The translations under genes and the position numbers were made by a program. The notes below the pieces were generated by a model that saw nothing but the letters and a program-made list of their open reading frames with translations, searched no databases and was not told the DNA's origin. Positions 9,272 to 18,300 of a DNA stretch of 64,000 nucleotides are shown here, one piece after another. The stretch's first letter is position 1. Each line of letters begins with the position of its first letter. The stretch lies in assembly GCF_031119625.1 (NCBI RefSeq), contig NZ_JAVHZV010000023.1:248001-312000 (forward strand). The letters run 5' to 3'. Origin of the DNA: Pseudomonas sp. G34 (GTDB lineage Bacteria; Pseudomonadota; Gammaproteobacteria; Pseudomonadales; Pseudomonadaceae).

Positions 9272-9859
9272 ATGACCCTACCGCTATTTCCGCTGCACAC
9301 CGTCCTGTTTCCCGGCTGCCAGCTGGATCTGCAGATTTTCGAAGCGCGCTACCTGGACATGATCAGCCGCTGCATGAAGCAGGGCGAAGGTTTCGGCGTG
9401 GTGTGCATCGTCGTAGGCGCCGAGGTTGGCGAGGCCGCCGAGCGCGTCGTGCAGATCGGCTGTGAAGCGCGGATCACCGACTTCCAGCAGCGCCCCAATG
9501 GGCTGTTGGGTATTCGCGTGCAGGGCGGGCGGCGCTTTCGGGTCAAACAGGCCCAGGTGCTGCCGGACAAGCTGACCCTGGCCCAGATCGAGTGGCTGGA
9601 AGCGCAGCCCGAGCTGCCGCTGGGCGAGGAGCATGCCGATCTGCTGGCGCTGCTCGGCGCCCTGGCCGAGCACCCGATGGTCGCCAGCCTGGACATGGCC
9701 GGTGGCGCCGACAGCCAGGGCGAGCTGGCCGACAAGCTCGCCTACCTGCTGCCGTTCAGCGCCGAGCAGAAGGTCGCCTTGCTGGCCGAGCCCGATGCCG
9801 CCCAGCGCCTGGGCATGCTGCAGGCGTGGGTGGAGGAACTGCAGGGCGACGGAACCTAG
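9272..9859 (+). CDS. Lon substrate-binding-domain protein (LON_substr_bdg)
   Basis: A 195-residue stand-alone copy of the N-terminal domain of Lon protease, without AAA+ or protease domains. The opening LPLFPLHTVLFPGCQLDLQIFE is the hallmark of the family. Such proteins are common in proteobacteria and may bind peptides, but their role is unsettled. It begins seven bases after lrgB, suggesting co-transcription. Its stop codon overlaps the end of the convergent DedA-PAP2 gene by four bases. Confidence 0.9.
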   Translation: MTLPLFPLHTVLFPGCQLDLQIFEARYLDMISRCMKQGEGFGVVCIVVGAEVGEAAERVVQIGCEARITDFQQRPNGLLGIRVQGGRRFRVKQAQVLPDKLTLAQIEWLEAQPELPLGEEHADLLALLGALAEHPMVASLDMAGGADSQGELADKLAYLLPFSAEQKVALLAEPDAAQRLGMLQAWVEELQGDGT

Positions 9860-11172
9860 TAGCGGTAGATCTCCACACCCTCCGACATGCGCAGCAGCGC
9901 CATGCCCGTCAGGAGCAGCGCGCAACTTGGCACGATCAGCCACCAGACCCTGGCCGGCAAGGGTGGCAGCGAGGCGAAGCGCTGCATCAGCGCCAGGCTC
10001 AGCGCGCACAGGCTGCTGGCCAGCAGCGCGCCGGCGATGATGTCGCTCGGCCAGTGCACACCCAGGTAAACGCGTGACAAGGCGATGAGCAGCGCCGGCA
10101 GGCAGGCCAGCAAGATCCAGGTCAGGCGCAGGCGGGCCGGTTGGCCACGGCCGGCCAGAATGGCCACGGTGAGAAACAAGGCAAAGGCCGCCGAGCTGTG
10201 CCCGCTAGGGAAGCTGTAGGTATGCAGCGGCTCGAGCAGCACATCCGGGCGCGCCCGCTCGAACAGGTTCTTGAGCAGCCCGTTGGCCACCGCGGTGCTG
10301 AGCATGGCACCGCCGGCGAACAGCAACGCCTGCCATTTGCGGGCGAGCAGCAGCAGGATGCATAGCAGCGCGGCAACTGCCAGTTGCACGTCGAAGTCGC
10401 CAAAGTGGGTGATCATCACCGCGATATGATCGAAACGTGGGTTACGGCCTTCCTGGATGAGCGTCATCAGGCCCTGGTCGAGCTGGATCAGATGTGGCCA
10501 GCCGATGAACAGGGCGATCAGCAGGATCGTGCCCAGGCCGGCGGCGATCAGGCTGGCCTGGTGCTGTTCGCGCAGGCTGCTCTGAACGGTGAGCACCAGC
10601 AGCAACGCCAGGCCGCCGGCCACCACGGCCGCCTGTGGCCAGAACCCGTCGGGCAACGGCAGGCGAAAGGCGGCGCCGGCAGCCCAGCCGGGCAGCAGGT
10701 AGGCGACTGCCCAACCGGCGGCGGCGAGCATGCTGACGGCGATGAAGCGGCCAAGGGGCATGCTCAGCATACCGGCGACCATCGGCAGCATGGGGCGCAG
10801 CGGGCCGATGTAGCGGCCCAGCAGCAGGCTGGCCACGCCATAGCGTTCGAAATAGCTCTCTGCACCGCTCAGCCACTGCGGATGGCTGCGCAGGCCCGGC
10901 AGGCGGCGGATGTCCTGGTGGAAATAACGCCCCAGGGCGTAAGAGATGGCATCGCCCAGCAGGCCGCCGAAGTAGGCCAGCAGCAGGGTTTCCCACAGGC
11001 TCAGGGCACCATTGCCGGCCATCACGCCGACGGCGAACAGCAGCACGGTGCCGGGAACGATGATGCCGGCGATGGCCAGGCATTCGATACAGGCGATCAG
11101 AAAGATCGCCATTCCCAGCCATTGCGGGTTGGCTGCCAGCCAGGTAGTCAGACTATCGAGCCATTGGCCCAT
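9856..11172 (-). CDS. DedA-family / PAP2-phosphatase fusion membrane protein
   Basis: A 438-residue two-domain inner-membrane protein. Residues about 25-165 form a DedA/VTT domain (GIIVPGTVLL, then GDAISYALGRYF and FGRYIGPLRPMLPMVAG-like segments), a family proposed to flip phospholipids or undecaprenyl phosphate. Residues about 270-430 are a PAP2 phosphatase with all three motifs: KNLFERARP (KxxxxxxRP), PSGHSS, and SRVYLGVHWPSD (SRxxxxxHxxxD). The fusion suggests one protein both moves and dephosphorylates a lipid carrier; this is inference. An open frame continues far upstream over proA but has no start site there; ATG at 11172 is the first after the promoter region. Confidence 0.88.
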   Translation of the reverse strand: MGQWLDSLTTWLAANPQWLGMAIFLIACIECLAIAGIIVPGTVLLFAVGVMAGNGALSLWETLLLAYFGGLLGDAISYALGRYFHQDIRRLPGLRSHPQWLSGAESYFERYGVASLLLGRYIGPLRPMLPMVAGMLSMPLGRFIAVSMLAAAGWAVAYLLPGWAAGAAFRLPLPDGFWPQAAVVAGGLALLLVLTVQSSLREQHQASLIAAGLGTILLIALFIGWPHLIQLDQGLMTLIQEGRNPRFDHIAVMITHFGDFDVQLAVAALLCILLLLARKWQALLFAGGAMLSTAVANGLLKNLFERARPDVLLEPLHTYSFPSGHSSAAFALFLTVAILAGRGQPARLRLTWILLACLPALLIALSRVYLGVHWPSDIIAGALLASSLCALSLALMQRFASLPPLPARVWWLIVPSCALLLTGMALLRMSEGVEIYRY

Positions 11173-11375
11173 GGATGGATACCTTATAGAGAAGAAATCG
11201 AGCCTTCGACCTGCCGGCCTGAAAAGCGGTTCCTTTGTCCGGCATGCCCTGTCGGACGGCGACAGCGGCCGATCATAGCAACGCGCCGGCTGATTGAAAG
11301 GGCGTGCAAACCCCCGGTTACAAGCCGTTGATGACCATCTGCCAGGCGCTGCTGTGCGCGGGGCGGCATGACCGC

Positions 11376-11381
11376 TATAAT
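11376..11381 (+). promoter_or_regulatory. Likely -10 element of the proA promoter
   Basis: TATAAT preceded by CCGC, 35 bases upstream of the proA ATG; no good -35 is visible at the usual spacing, so the call is tentative. Confidence 0.4.
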
Positions 11382-11415
11382 CAGCAACTTTTTCCAACTG
11401 CCGACCTGAGTTGCC

Positions 11416-12681
11416 ATGACCGAGTCCGTGCTTGACTACATGACCCGCCTGGGCCGCACTGCCCGCCAGGCGTCGCGCCTGCTCGCGCGGGCCAGCACCG
11501 CCCAGAAGAATGCGGCCCTGCACGCCGCCGCCGCTGCGCTGGATGCCGCCCGTGGCGAGCTGGGCGCCGCCAACGAGCGCGATCTGGCTGCCGCTCGCGC
11601 CAATGGCCTGGAGCCGGCCATGCTCGACCGCCTGGCGCTGACCCCGAAGGTCATCGACAGCATGATCGAGGGCCTGCGTCAGGTTGCCACGCTGCCGGAC
11701 CCGATTGGCGAGATCCAGGGCATGCGCTACCTGCCGTCCGGTATCCAGGTCGGCAAGATGCGCGTACCGCTGGGCGTGATCGGCATCATCTACGAGTCGC
11801 GTCCCAACGTGACCATCGATGCGGCCAGCCTGTGCCTGAAGTCCGGCAACGCCACCATCCTGCGCGGCGGCTCCGAAGCGATTCACTCCAACCAGGCGAT
11901 CGCCCGCTGCATCCAGGCCGGCCTGGCAGAAGCCGGTTTGCCGGCCAGTGCCGTGCAGGTGGTGGAAACCACCGACCGCGCGGCCGTCGGCGCGCTGATC
12001 AGCATGCCGGAGTTCGTCGACGTGATCGTGCCGCGCGGCGGCAAGGGCCTGATCGAACGTATCAGCCGCGATGCCAAGGTGCCGGTGATCAAGCATCTGG
12101 ATGGCGTATGCCACGTTTATGTGGACAGCGCCGCCGATCTCGACAAGGCCATCCGCGTTTGCGACAACTCGAAAACCCAGCGCTACTCGCCGTGCAACAC
12201 CATGGAAACCCTGCTGGTGCACGCCGATATCGCCGCACGGGTGCTGCCGCCGCTGGCCGCCATCTATCGCGACAAGGGGGTCGAGCTGCGTGGCGATGGG
12301 CAGACGCGTGCGCTGCTGGGTAGCGACGTGCTCGAAGCCAGCGAAGACGACTGGTACGCCGAGTACAACGCGCCGATCCTGGCGATTCGCGTGGTCGACT
12401 CACTGGATGCGGCCATCGAGCACATCAACACATACGGCTCGCAACACACCGACGCGATCATCACCGAGAACTTCAGTGACGCGCGGCGGTTTCTCACCGA
12501 AGTGGATTCCAGCTCGGTGATGGTCAACGCCTCGACGCGCTTCGCCGATGGTTTCGAGTATGGCCTGGGCGCGGAGATCGGCATTTCCACCGACAAACTG
12601 CACGCCCGCGGCCCGGTGGGCCTGCTGGGGCTGACCAGCGAGAAATACGTGGTATTTGGCGACGGGCACGTGCGCAGCTGA
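11416..12681 (+). CDS. proA: Gamma-glutamyl phosphate reductase
   Basis: This 421-residue enzyme reduces gamma-glutamyl phosphate to glutamate-5-semialdehyde with NADPH, the second step of proline synthesis. It has the aldehyde-dehydrogenase fold; the catalytic Cys lies in [13 protein letters not shown] near residue 257. [14 protein letters not shown] and [16 protein letters not shown] are signature segments. Length matches Pseudomonas ProA exactly. Its stop codon shares one base with the nadD start, so the two are read as an operon. Confidence 0.97.
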   Translation: MTESVLDYMTRLGRTARQASRLLARASTAQKNAALHAAAAALDAARGELGAANERDLAAARANGLEPAMLDRLALTPKVIDSMIEGLRQVATLPDPIGEIQGMRYLPSGIQVGKMRVPLGVIGIIYESRPNVTIDAASLCLKSGNATILRGGSEAIHSNQAIARCIQAGLAEAGLPASAVQVVETTDRAAVGALISMPEFVDVIVPRGGKGLIERISRDAKVPVIKHLDGVCHVYVDSAADLDKAIRVCDNSKTQRYSPCNTMETLLVHADIAARVLPPLAAIYRDKGVELRGDGQTRALLGSDVLEASEDDWYAEYNAPILAIRVVDSLDAAIEHINTYGSQHTDAIITENFSDARRFLTEVDSSSVMVNASTRFADGFEYGLGAEIGISTDKLHARGPVGLLGLTSEKYVVFGDGHVRS

Positions 12682-13325
12682 TGGCAAACCGCAAACGCAT
12701 CGGGCTCTTGGGCGGTACGTTCGACCCGGTGCACATTGGCCATCTGCGCGGTGCGCTGGAGGTGGCCGAGTTCATGGGCCTGGACGAGCTGCGACTGATC
12801 CCCAGTGCGCGCCCGCCACACCGTGAGACCCCGCAGGTTGGGGCGCAGGATCGCCTGGCGATGGTCAGGCAAGCCGTGGTGGGGTTGGCGCCGCTGACGG
12901 TGGATGACCGTGAGCTCAAGCGCGACAAGCCGTCCTACAGCATCGACACCCTGGAGTCGTTGCGCGGCGAGTTGGCTGCCGAGGATCAGCTGTTCTTGAT
13001 TCTGGGCTGGGATGCCTTTTGTGGCTTGCCGGCCTGGCACCGCTGGGACGAGTTGCTGCAGCACTGCCACATTCTGGTGCTGCAACGCCCGGATGCCGGC
13101 AGTGAGGCCAGCGAGCCGCTGCGCGACCTGATGGCCGCGCGCAACGTGGCAGACCCGCTGGCGCTGAAAGGCCCGGCAGGACAGATTTCCTTCATCTGGC
13201 AGACGCCCCTGGCGGTGTCTGCCACCCAGATCCGTTGGCTATTGGCGAACGGTCGCTCGGTGCGCTTTCTGGTGCCCGATGCGGTTCTGGCTTACATCAA
13301 CGCCCATGGACTGTACCGTGGGTGA
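12681..13325 (+). CDS. nadD: Nicotinate-nucleotide adenylyltransferase
   Basis: A 214-residue nucleotidyltransferase that joins nicotinate mononucleotide to ATP, making deamido-NAD. The N-terminal [12 protein letters not shown] carries the HxGH-type nucleotide site, and the C-terminal [20 protein letters not shown] corresponds to the ISxTxxR motif (here SATQIR). It starts on the last base of the proA stop and is followed by rsfS, the arrangement conserved in Pseudomonas. Confidence 0.96.
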   Translation: MANRKRIGLLGGTFDPVHIGHLRGALEVAEFMGLDELRLIPSARPPHRETPQVGAQDRLAMVRQAVVGLAPLTVDDRELKRDKPSYSIDTLESLRGELAAEDQLFLILGWDAFCGLPAWHRWDELLQHCHILVLQRPDAGSEASEPLRDLMAARNVADPLALKGPAGQISFIWQTPLAVSATQIRWLLANGRSVRFLVPDAVLAYINAHGLYRG

Positions 13326-13352
13326 ATCGAACACGAGGCAAACGAGCACGTT

Positions 13353-13727
13353 ATGACGAACAAACCCATGCACAGTGAAGACCTGGTCAAAGTGGCCATC
13401 GCAGCACTGGAAGAAATCAAGGCCCAGGACATCACCACCATCGATGTGCGTGAAAAGACCAGCATCACCGACTACATGGTAATCGCCAGTGGTACCTCCA
13501 GCCGTCACGTCAAGTCGCTGGTCGACAACGTGCTGGAAAAGACCAAGGAACAGGGCGTGCGCCCGATCGGTAGCGAAGGCCTGGACAGTGGCGAGTGGGC
13601 CCTGCTCGACCTGGGCGACATCGTCGTTCACGTGATGCTGCCGACCACCCGCCAGTTCTATGACCTGGAGCGTCTGTGGCAGGGCGCCGAGCAGAGCCGA
13701 GCGCAGCACGGTGGCGAAGGCGAGTAA
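13353..13727 (+). CDS. rsfS: Ribosomal silencing factor RsfS
   Basis: A 124-residue protein of the YbeB/RsfS (Iojap-like) family, which binds uL14 on the 50S subunit and blocks subunit joining during starvation. The core [31 protein letters not shown] and the later [20 protein letters not shown] are family signatures. It lies between nadD and rlmH, as in many gammaproteobacteria. Confidence 0.96.
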   Translation: MTNKPMHSEDLVKVAIAALEEIKAQDITTIDVREKTSITDYMVIASGTSSRHVKSLVDNVLEKTKEQGVRPIGSEGLDSGEWALLDLGDIVVHVMLPTTRQFYDLERLWQGAEQSRAQHGGEGE

Positions 13728-13736
13728 GGGCGTTCC

Positions 13737-14204
13737 GTGCGCATCAAACTGATCGCGGTCGGCTCGCGCATGCCGCGCTGGGTCGAGGACGGCTGGCAGG
13801 AGTATGCCAAGCGCATGCCCTCCGAGCTGGCACTGGAACTGGTGGAAATTCCCCTGACCACGCGCGGCAAGAATGCCGACGTGGCGCGGATGATCCGCCA
13901 GGAGGGCGAAGCCATGCTGGGCAAAGTCCAGCCTGGGGAACGCATCGTCACCCTGGAAGTCGAAGGGCGACCCTGGAGCACCGAGCAGTTGGCGGTCGAG
14001 CTGGACAAGTGGCGGCTCGACTCGCGTACGGTCAACCTGATGGTCGGCGGCCCCGAGGGGCTGGCGCCGGAAGTCCAGGCACGCAGCGAGCAGCGCTGGT
14101 CGCTGTCGCCGCTGACCCTGCCCCACCCGCTGGTACGGATACTGGTCGGAGAACAGATTTATCGTGCCTGGACGGTGTTGTCCGGTCACCCTTATCACAA
14201 GTAG
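13737..14204 (+). CDS. rlmH: 23S rRNA (pseudouridine1915-N3)-methyltransferase
   Basis: A 155-residue SPOUT-class methyltransferase that methylates pseudouridine 1915 in helix 69 of 23S rRNA. The C-terminal knot with the SAM site is seen in FxxGGPEGL-like [11 protein letters not shown] and in [23 protein letters not shown]. Length equals that of the E. coli protein (155). It begins with GTG nine bases after rsfS. Confidence 0.96.
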   Translation: MRIKLIAVGSRMPRWVEDGWQEYAKRMPSELALELVEIPLTTRGKNADVARMIRQEGEAMLGKVQPGERIVTLEVEGRPWSTEQLAVELDKWRLDSRTVNLMVGGPEGLAPEVQARSEQRWSLSPLTLPHPLVRILVGEQIYRAWTVLSGHPYHK

Positions 14205-14216
14205 TCAGCGGTCCCG

Positions 14217-16121
14217 ATGCCCCAGCCGATCCGTCTAAAAGATCACGAGAAGGACGCGCGCCTGATTCGCAAGCGTGCGCTGGTCGGTGGCGTGGTATTC
14301 CTGGTGCTGACCCTGGTGCTGATGGCCCGCATGTACTACCTGCAGGTGATCCAGTACGAGTACCACTCCACCCTGGCGGAAAACAACCGCATCCACGTGC
14401 AGCCGATTCCGCCCAACCGCGGGCTGATCTACGACCGCAACGGGGTGATCATCGCCGACAACCGGCCCAGCTTCAGCCTGACCCTGACCCGCGAACGTGC
14501 CGGCGACTGGGAACAGGTGCTCGACGTGATCGTCGAGGTGCTGGAGCTCACGCCCGATGATCGCGAGCTGTTCGAGCGCCGGGTAAAGCAGGGGCGGCGG
14601 CCATTCGAGCCGGTGCCGGTGCTGTTCGAACTCAGCGAAGAGCAGATCGCCCGGCTGGCGGTGAACCAGTTTCGCCTGCCCGGCGTCGAGGTGGTCGCCC
14701 AGCTGGTGCGCCACTACCCACAGCGCGAGCACTTCGCCCATTCGGTCGGCTACGTGGGGCGCATCAACGAACGCGAGCTCAAGCAGCTCGACCCGGTCGA
14801 GTACAGCGGCACCCACCATATCGGCAAGACCGGTATCGAGCGTTTCTACGAGGACGAGCTGCACGGCAAGGTCGGCTACGAAGAAGTCGAAACCAACGCC
14901 CGCGGCCGCGTGCTGCGCGTGCTCAACCGTACCGACCCACTGCCCGGTCGTGACGTGATGCTGACCCTCGACGTGCACCTGCAGGAGGTCGCCGAGAAGG
15001 CGCTTGGTGGGCGACGTGGTGCGGTGGTGGCGATCCAGCCGCAGACCGGCGAGGTACTGGCGATGGTCAGCCAGCCGAGCTTCGACCCCAACCCCTTCGT
15101 CACCGGCATCAGCTTCAAGGCTTACGCCGAACTGCGCGACTCCATCGACCGGCCGCTCTACAACCGCGTGCTGCGCGGCCTGTACCCGCCGGGCTCGACC
15201 ATCAAGCCGATGGTCGCGGTCGCCGGGCTCGATGCCGGGGTGGTGACGCCGAGCTCCCGGGTGTTCGACCCCGGCTTCTACCAGTTGCCGAACAACAGCC
15301 ACAAGTACCGCAACTGGAACCGCACCGGCGATGGCTGGGTGGACCTGAACATGGCGATCATGCGCTCCAACGACACCTACTTTTACGATCTGGCCCACAA
15401 GATGGGCATCGATCGCCTGCACGACTACATGAGCCGCTTCGGCATCGGCCAGCGGGTGTCCCTGGACATGTTCGAGGAAACCGCCGGCCTGATGCCGTCC
15501 CGCGAATGGAAACGCGCCCGCTACCGGCAGCCCTGGTACCCGGGCGAAACGCTGATCCTCGGCATCGGCCAGGGCTACATGCAGGCCACCCCGTTGCAAC
15601 TGGCCCAGGCCACTGCGCTGGTGGCCACCAAGGGCAAGTGGATTCGCCCGCACCTGGCACGAACCATCGACGGCAGCCAACCCCACGACCCCGACCCGAT
15701 TCCGGATATCGTGCTGCGCGACCCCAAGTACTGGGATTACGCGCGCCAGGGTATGGAGGCGGTGATGCACGGTGCCCGGGGCACCGCGCGCAAGGTCGGC
15801 GATGCCGCCGCCTACCGTATCGCCGGCAAGAGCGGTACGGCCCAGGTGGTGGCGATCAAGCAGGGCGAGAAGTATGACCGCAGCAAGGTACAGGAGCGCC
15901 ACCGTGACCATGCCCTGTTCGTCGGCTTTGCCCCCGCCGACAACCCGCAGATCGTGGTCTCGGTGATGGTCGAGAATGGTGAGTCCGGCTCCGGGGTCGG
16001 CGCGCCGGTGGTCAAACAGGTGATGGATGCCTGGCTGCTCGACGAAAATGGCCAGCTCAAGGCCGAGTACGCCACGCCAGGTGCCACGGCGCCGCTCAAT
16101 GCAGAGGTGAAGCAACCATGA
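14217..16121 (+). CDS. mrdA: Penicillin-binding protein 2 (elongasome transpeptidase)
   Basis: A 634-residue class B PBP that cross-links peptidoglycan during rod elongation with RodA. One membrane anchor spans about residues 20-42. The dimerisation domain follows, with NRGLIYDRNG near residue 65. The transpeptidase motifs are STIK (SxxK) near residue 329, SND (SxN) near 384 and KSGT near 541. The Pseudomonas name is pbpA. It overlaps rodA by four bases (ATGA), coupling the two partners. Confidence 0.97.
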   Translation: MPQPIRLKDHEKDARLIRKRALVGGVVFLVLTLVLMARMYYLQVIQYEYHSTLAENNRIHVQPIPPNRGLIYDRNGVIIADNRPSFSLTLTRERAGDWEQVLDVIVEVLELTPDDRELFERRVKQGRRPFEPVPVLFELSEEQIARLAVNQFRLPGVEVVAQLVRHYPQREHFAHSVGYVGRINERELKQLDPVEYSGTHHIGKTGIERFYEDELHGKVGYEEVETNARGRVLRVLNRTDPLPGRDVMLTLDVHLQEVAEKALGGRRGAVVAIQPQTGEVLAMVSQPSFDPNPFVTGISFKAYAELRDSIDRPLYNRVLRGLYPPGSTIKPMVAVAGLDAGVVTPSSRVFDPGFYQLPNNSHKYRNWNRTGDGWVDLNMAIMRSNDTYFYDLAHKMGIDRLHDYMSRFGIGQRVSLDMFEETAGLMPSREWKRARYRQPWYPGETLILGIGQGYMQATPLQLAQATALVATKGKWIRPHLARTIDGSQPHDPDPIPDIVLRDPKYWDYARQGMEAVMHGARGTARKVGDAAAYRIAGKSGTAQVVAIKQGEKYDRSKVQERHRDHALFVGFAPADNPQIVVSVMVENGESGSGVGAPVVKQVMDAWLLDENGQLKAEYATPGATAPLNAEVKQP

Positions 16122-17269
16122 GCCTGATTGGCAGCTTCGACCGCACGCTGTCCAGCGACGACGTCCTGCGTCGGCGCTCCAGCCTGCTGCAGCGCCTGCA
16201 CATCGACGGCATTCTGCTGCTGCTGTTGCTGCTGCTCGCCACCGGCAGCCTGTTCGTCCTGTATTCGGCCAGCGGCAAGAACGTCGACCTGTTGATGAAG
16301 CAGGCCAGCTCCTTCGGTATCGGCCTGGTGGCGATGGTGGTCATCGCCCAGTTCGAGCCGCGCTTCATGGCCCGCTGGGTGCCGCTGGGCTACCTGTGCG
16401 GGGTCGGCCTGCTGGTGGTGGTGGACGTCATGGGCCACAACGCCATGGGCGCCACGCGCTGGATCAACATCCCCGGGGTGATCCGCTTCCAGCCCTCGGA
16501 GTTCATGAAGATCCTGATGCCGGCGACCATAGCCTGGTACCTGTCCAAGCGCACGCTGCCGCCGAGTCTCAAGCACGTGTCGGTGAGCCTGGGGCTGATC
16601 GTCACGCCGTTCGTGCTGATCCTGCTGCAGCCGGATCTGGGCACCTCGCTGCTGATCCTCGCCTCCGGCGCCTTCGTGCTGTTCATGGCCGGCCTGCAGT
16701 GGCGCTGGATCGCCGGTGCGGTGGCGGCGATCGTGCCAATCGCGGTGGCGATGTGGTTCTTCGTGCTGCACGACTACCAGAAGCGCCGGGTGCTGACCTT
16801 CATCAATCCGGAAAGCGACCCGCTGGGTGCCGGCTGGAACATCATCCAGTCCAAGGCGGCGATCGGCTCCGGTGGGGTGTTCGGCAAGGGCTGGCTGCTC
16901 GGCACCCAGTCGCACCTGGACTTTTTGCCGGAAAGCCACACGGACTTTATCATTGCCGTTCTGGCCGAAGAATTCGGCCTGATTGGTGTCTGTCTGTTGC
17001 TGCTCTTGTACATTCTGTTGATTGCACGCGGTCTGGTGATTACCGTGCAAGCGCAGACGCTGTTCGGTAAGCTGCTTGCCGGCGGTTTGACCATGACCTT
17101 CTTCGTCTATGTGTTCATCAATATCGGCATGGTCAGCGGTTTGTTGCCGGTAGTGGGAGTGCCGCTGCCGTTCATCAGTTATGGCGGCACGTCATTGATT
17201 ACGTTGTTGTCGAGTTTCGGAATCCTGATGTCCATCCACACGCACCGCAAGTGGATCGCTCAGGCTTGA
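16118..17269 (+). CDS. rodA: SEDS glycosyltransferase RodA
   Basis: A 383-residue SEDS-family protein with about ten membrane helices that polymerises lipid II during lateral wall growth, paired with PBP2. Family signatures include GATRWINIPGVIRFQPSEFMK near residue 110, LLQPDLGTS near 170, LPESHTDFI near 270 and PVVGVPLPFISYGGTS near 345. The first 25-30 residues (SLIGSFDRTLSSDD) are a cytoplasmic extension. It overlaps the PBP2 gene and is followed within nine bases by the mltB-type gene. Confidence 0.97.
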   Translation: MSLIGSFDRTLSSDDVLRRRSSLLQRLHIDGILLLLLLLLATGSLFVLYSASGKNVDLLMKQASSFGIGLVAMVVIAQFEPRFMARWVPLGYLCGVGLLVVVDVMGHNAMGATRWINIPGVIRFQPSEFMKILMPATIAWYLSKRTLPPSLKHVSVSLGLIVTPFVLILLQPDLGTSLLILASGAFVLFMAGLQWRWIAGAVAAIVPIAVAMWFFVLHDYQKRRVLTFINPESDPLGAGWNIIQSKAAIGSGGVFGKGWLLGTQSHLDFLPESHTDFIIAVLAEEFGLIGVCLLLLLYILLIARGLVITVQAQTLFGKLLAGGLTMTFFVYVFINIGMVSGLLPVVGVPLPFISYGGTSLITLLSSFGILMSIHTHRKWIAQA

Positions 17270-17277
17270 TTGGGGTT

Positions 17278-18300
17278 ATGAATTCAATGCAGATTTTGCG
17301 TGGCTGGGCCGCACGACATGCTCAATGGCTGGCGGTTGCCGGCCTGCTCGGGGCTCCACAGGCGATGGCTGCCAACGAATACGCGAACTCGCCGCTGGTC
17401 GGCGAGTTCATCACCGAAATGACCCGTGACTACGGTTTCGCCAGCGAGCAGCTGACCACCTTGTTCGCCGACGTGGAGCGCAAGCAGGCGATCCTCGACG
17501 CCATTTCGCGTCCCGCCGAACGGGTCAAACCGTGGAAGGAATACCGGCCGATCTTCATCACCGACGCGCGCATCAGCAAGGGTGTGGCGTTCTGGAACGA
17601 GCACGCCGAAGCCCTGGCGCGTGCCGAGCAGGAATACGGCGTACCGGCCGAGATCATCGTTGCCATCATCGGCGTGGAAACCTCCTACGGCGGCAATACC
17701 GGCAACTACCGGGTGATCGATGCACTGTCCACCCTGGCTTTCGATTACCCGCCGCGCGCGCCGTTCTTTCGCAAGGAGCTGCGCGAGTTCCTCATGCTGG
17801 CCCGCGAAGAACAGGTCGATCCGGCCAGCCTGAAGGGCTCCTACGCCGGCGCCATGGGCTTGCCGCAGTTCATGCCGAGCAGCTTCCGCGCCTACGCCGT
17901 GGATTTCGACGGCGACGGCCACATCAATATCTGGAGCAACCCGACCGATGCCATCGGCAGCGTGGCCAGCTACTTCAAGCGCCACAACTGGCAGCCGGGG
18001 CAGCCGGTGGCCAGCCTGGCGACGGTCAAGGGCGAGCAGGCCGACCAGGGCCTGAGCTCCGGCCTGGATCCCGAGAAGACCGTAGGCGAACTGCGCGCCC
18101 TGGGTTGGTCGAGCAACGACGTGCTGGCCGACGACCTGCCGGTTACCGCCTTTCGTCTGGACGGTGCCGAAGGCCCCGAGTACTGGATGGGGCAGCCGAA
18201 TTTCTTCGTGATTACCCGCTATAACCGCAGCGTGATGTACGCCATGGCGGTCAATCAGTTGTCCGAGTTGCTGGTTCAGGCCCGAGGTGCCAATCAATGA
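17278..18300 (+). CDS. mltB: Lytic murein transglycosylase B (SltB1-type)
   Basis: A 340-residue GH103-family lytic transglycosylase. A signal peptide covers about residues 1-30 (cleavage near QAMA). No lipobox is present, so it is soluble or loosely attached in the periplasm, as for SltB1 of P. aeruginosa. The catalytic Glu is in IGVETSYGGNTG near residue 134; YAGAMGLPQFMPSS near residue 190 is the other signature. The ATG at 17278 starts nine bases after rodA; another ATG follows three codons later. The stop overlaps rlpA (ATGA). Confidence 0.94.
   Translation: MNSMQILRGWAARHAQWLAVAGLLGAPQAMAANEYANSPLVGEFITEMTRDYGFASEQLTTLFADVERKQAILDAISRPAERVKPWKEYRPIFITDARISKGVAFWNEHAEALARAEQEYGVPAEIIVAIIGVETSYGGNTGNYRVIDALSTLAFDYPPRAPFFRKELREFLMLAREEQVDPASLKGSYAGAMGLPQFMPSSFRAYAVDFDGDGHINIWSNPTDAIGSVASYFKRHNWQPGQPVASLATVKGEQADQGLSSGLDPEKTVGELRALGWSSNDVLADDLPVTAFRLDGAEGPEYWMGQPNFFVITRYNRSVMYAMAVNQLSELLVQARGANQ

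Noticed and set aside
9856-12222. A 788-codon version of the DedA-PAP2 gene extending over proA
   Set aside because: The added part lies antisense to proA, has shadow-like composition and no ribosome site; the DedA domain begins at 11172.
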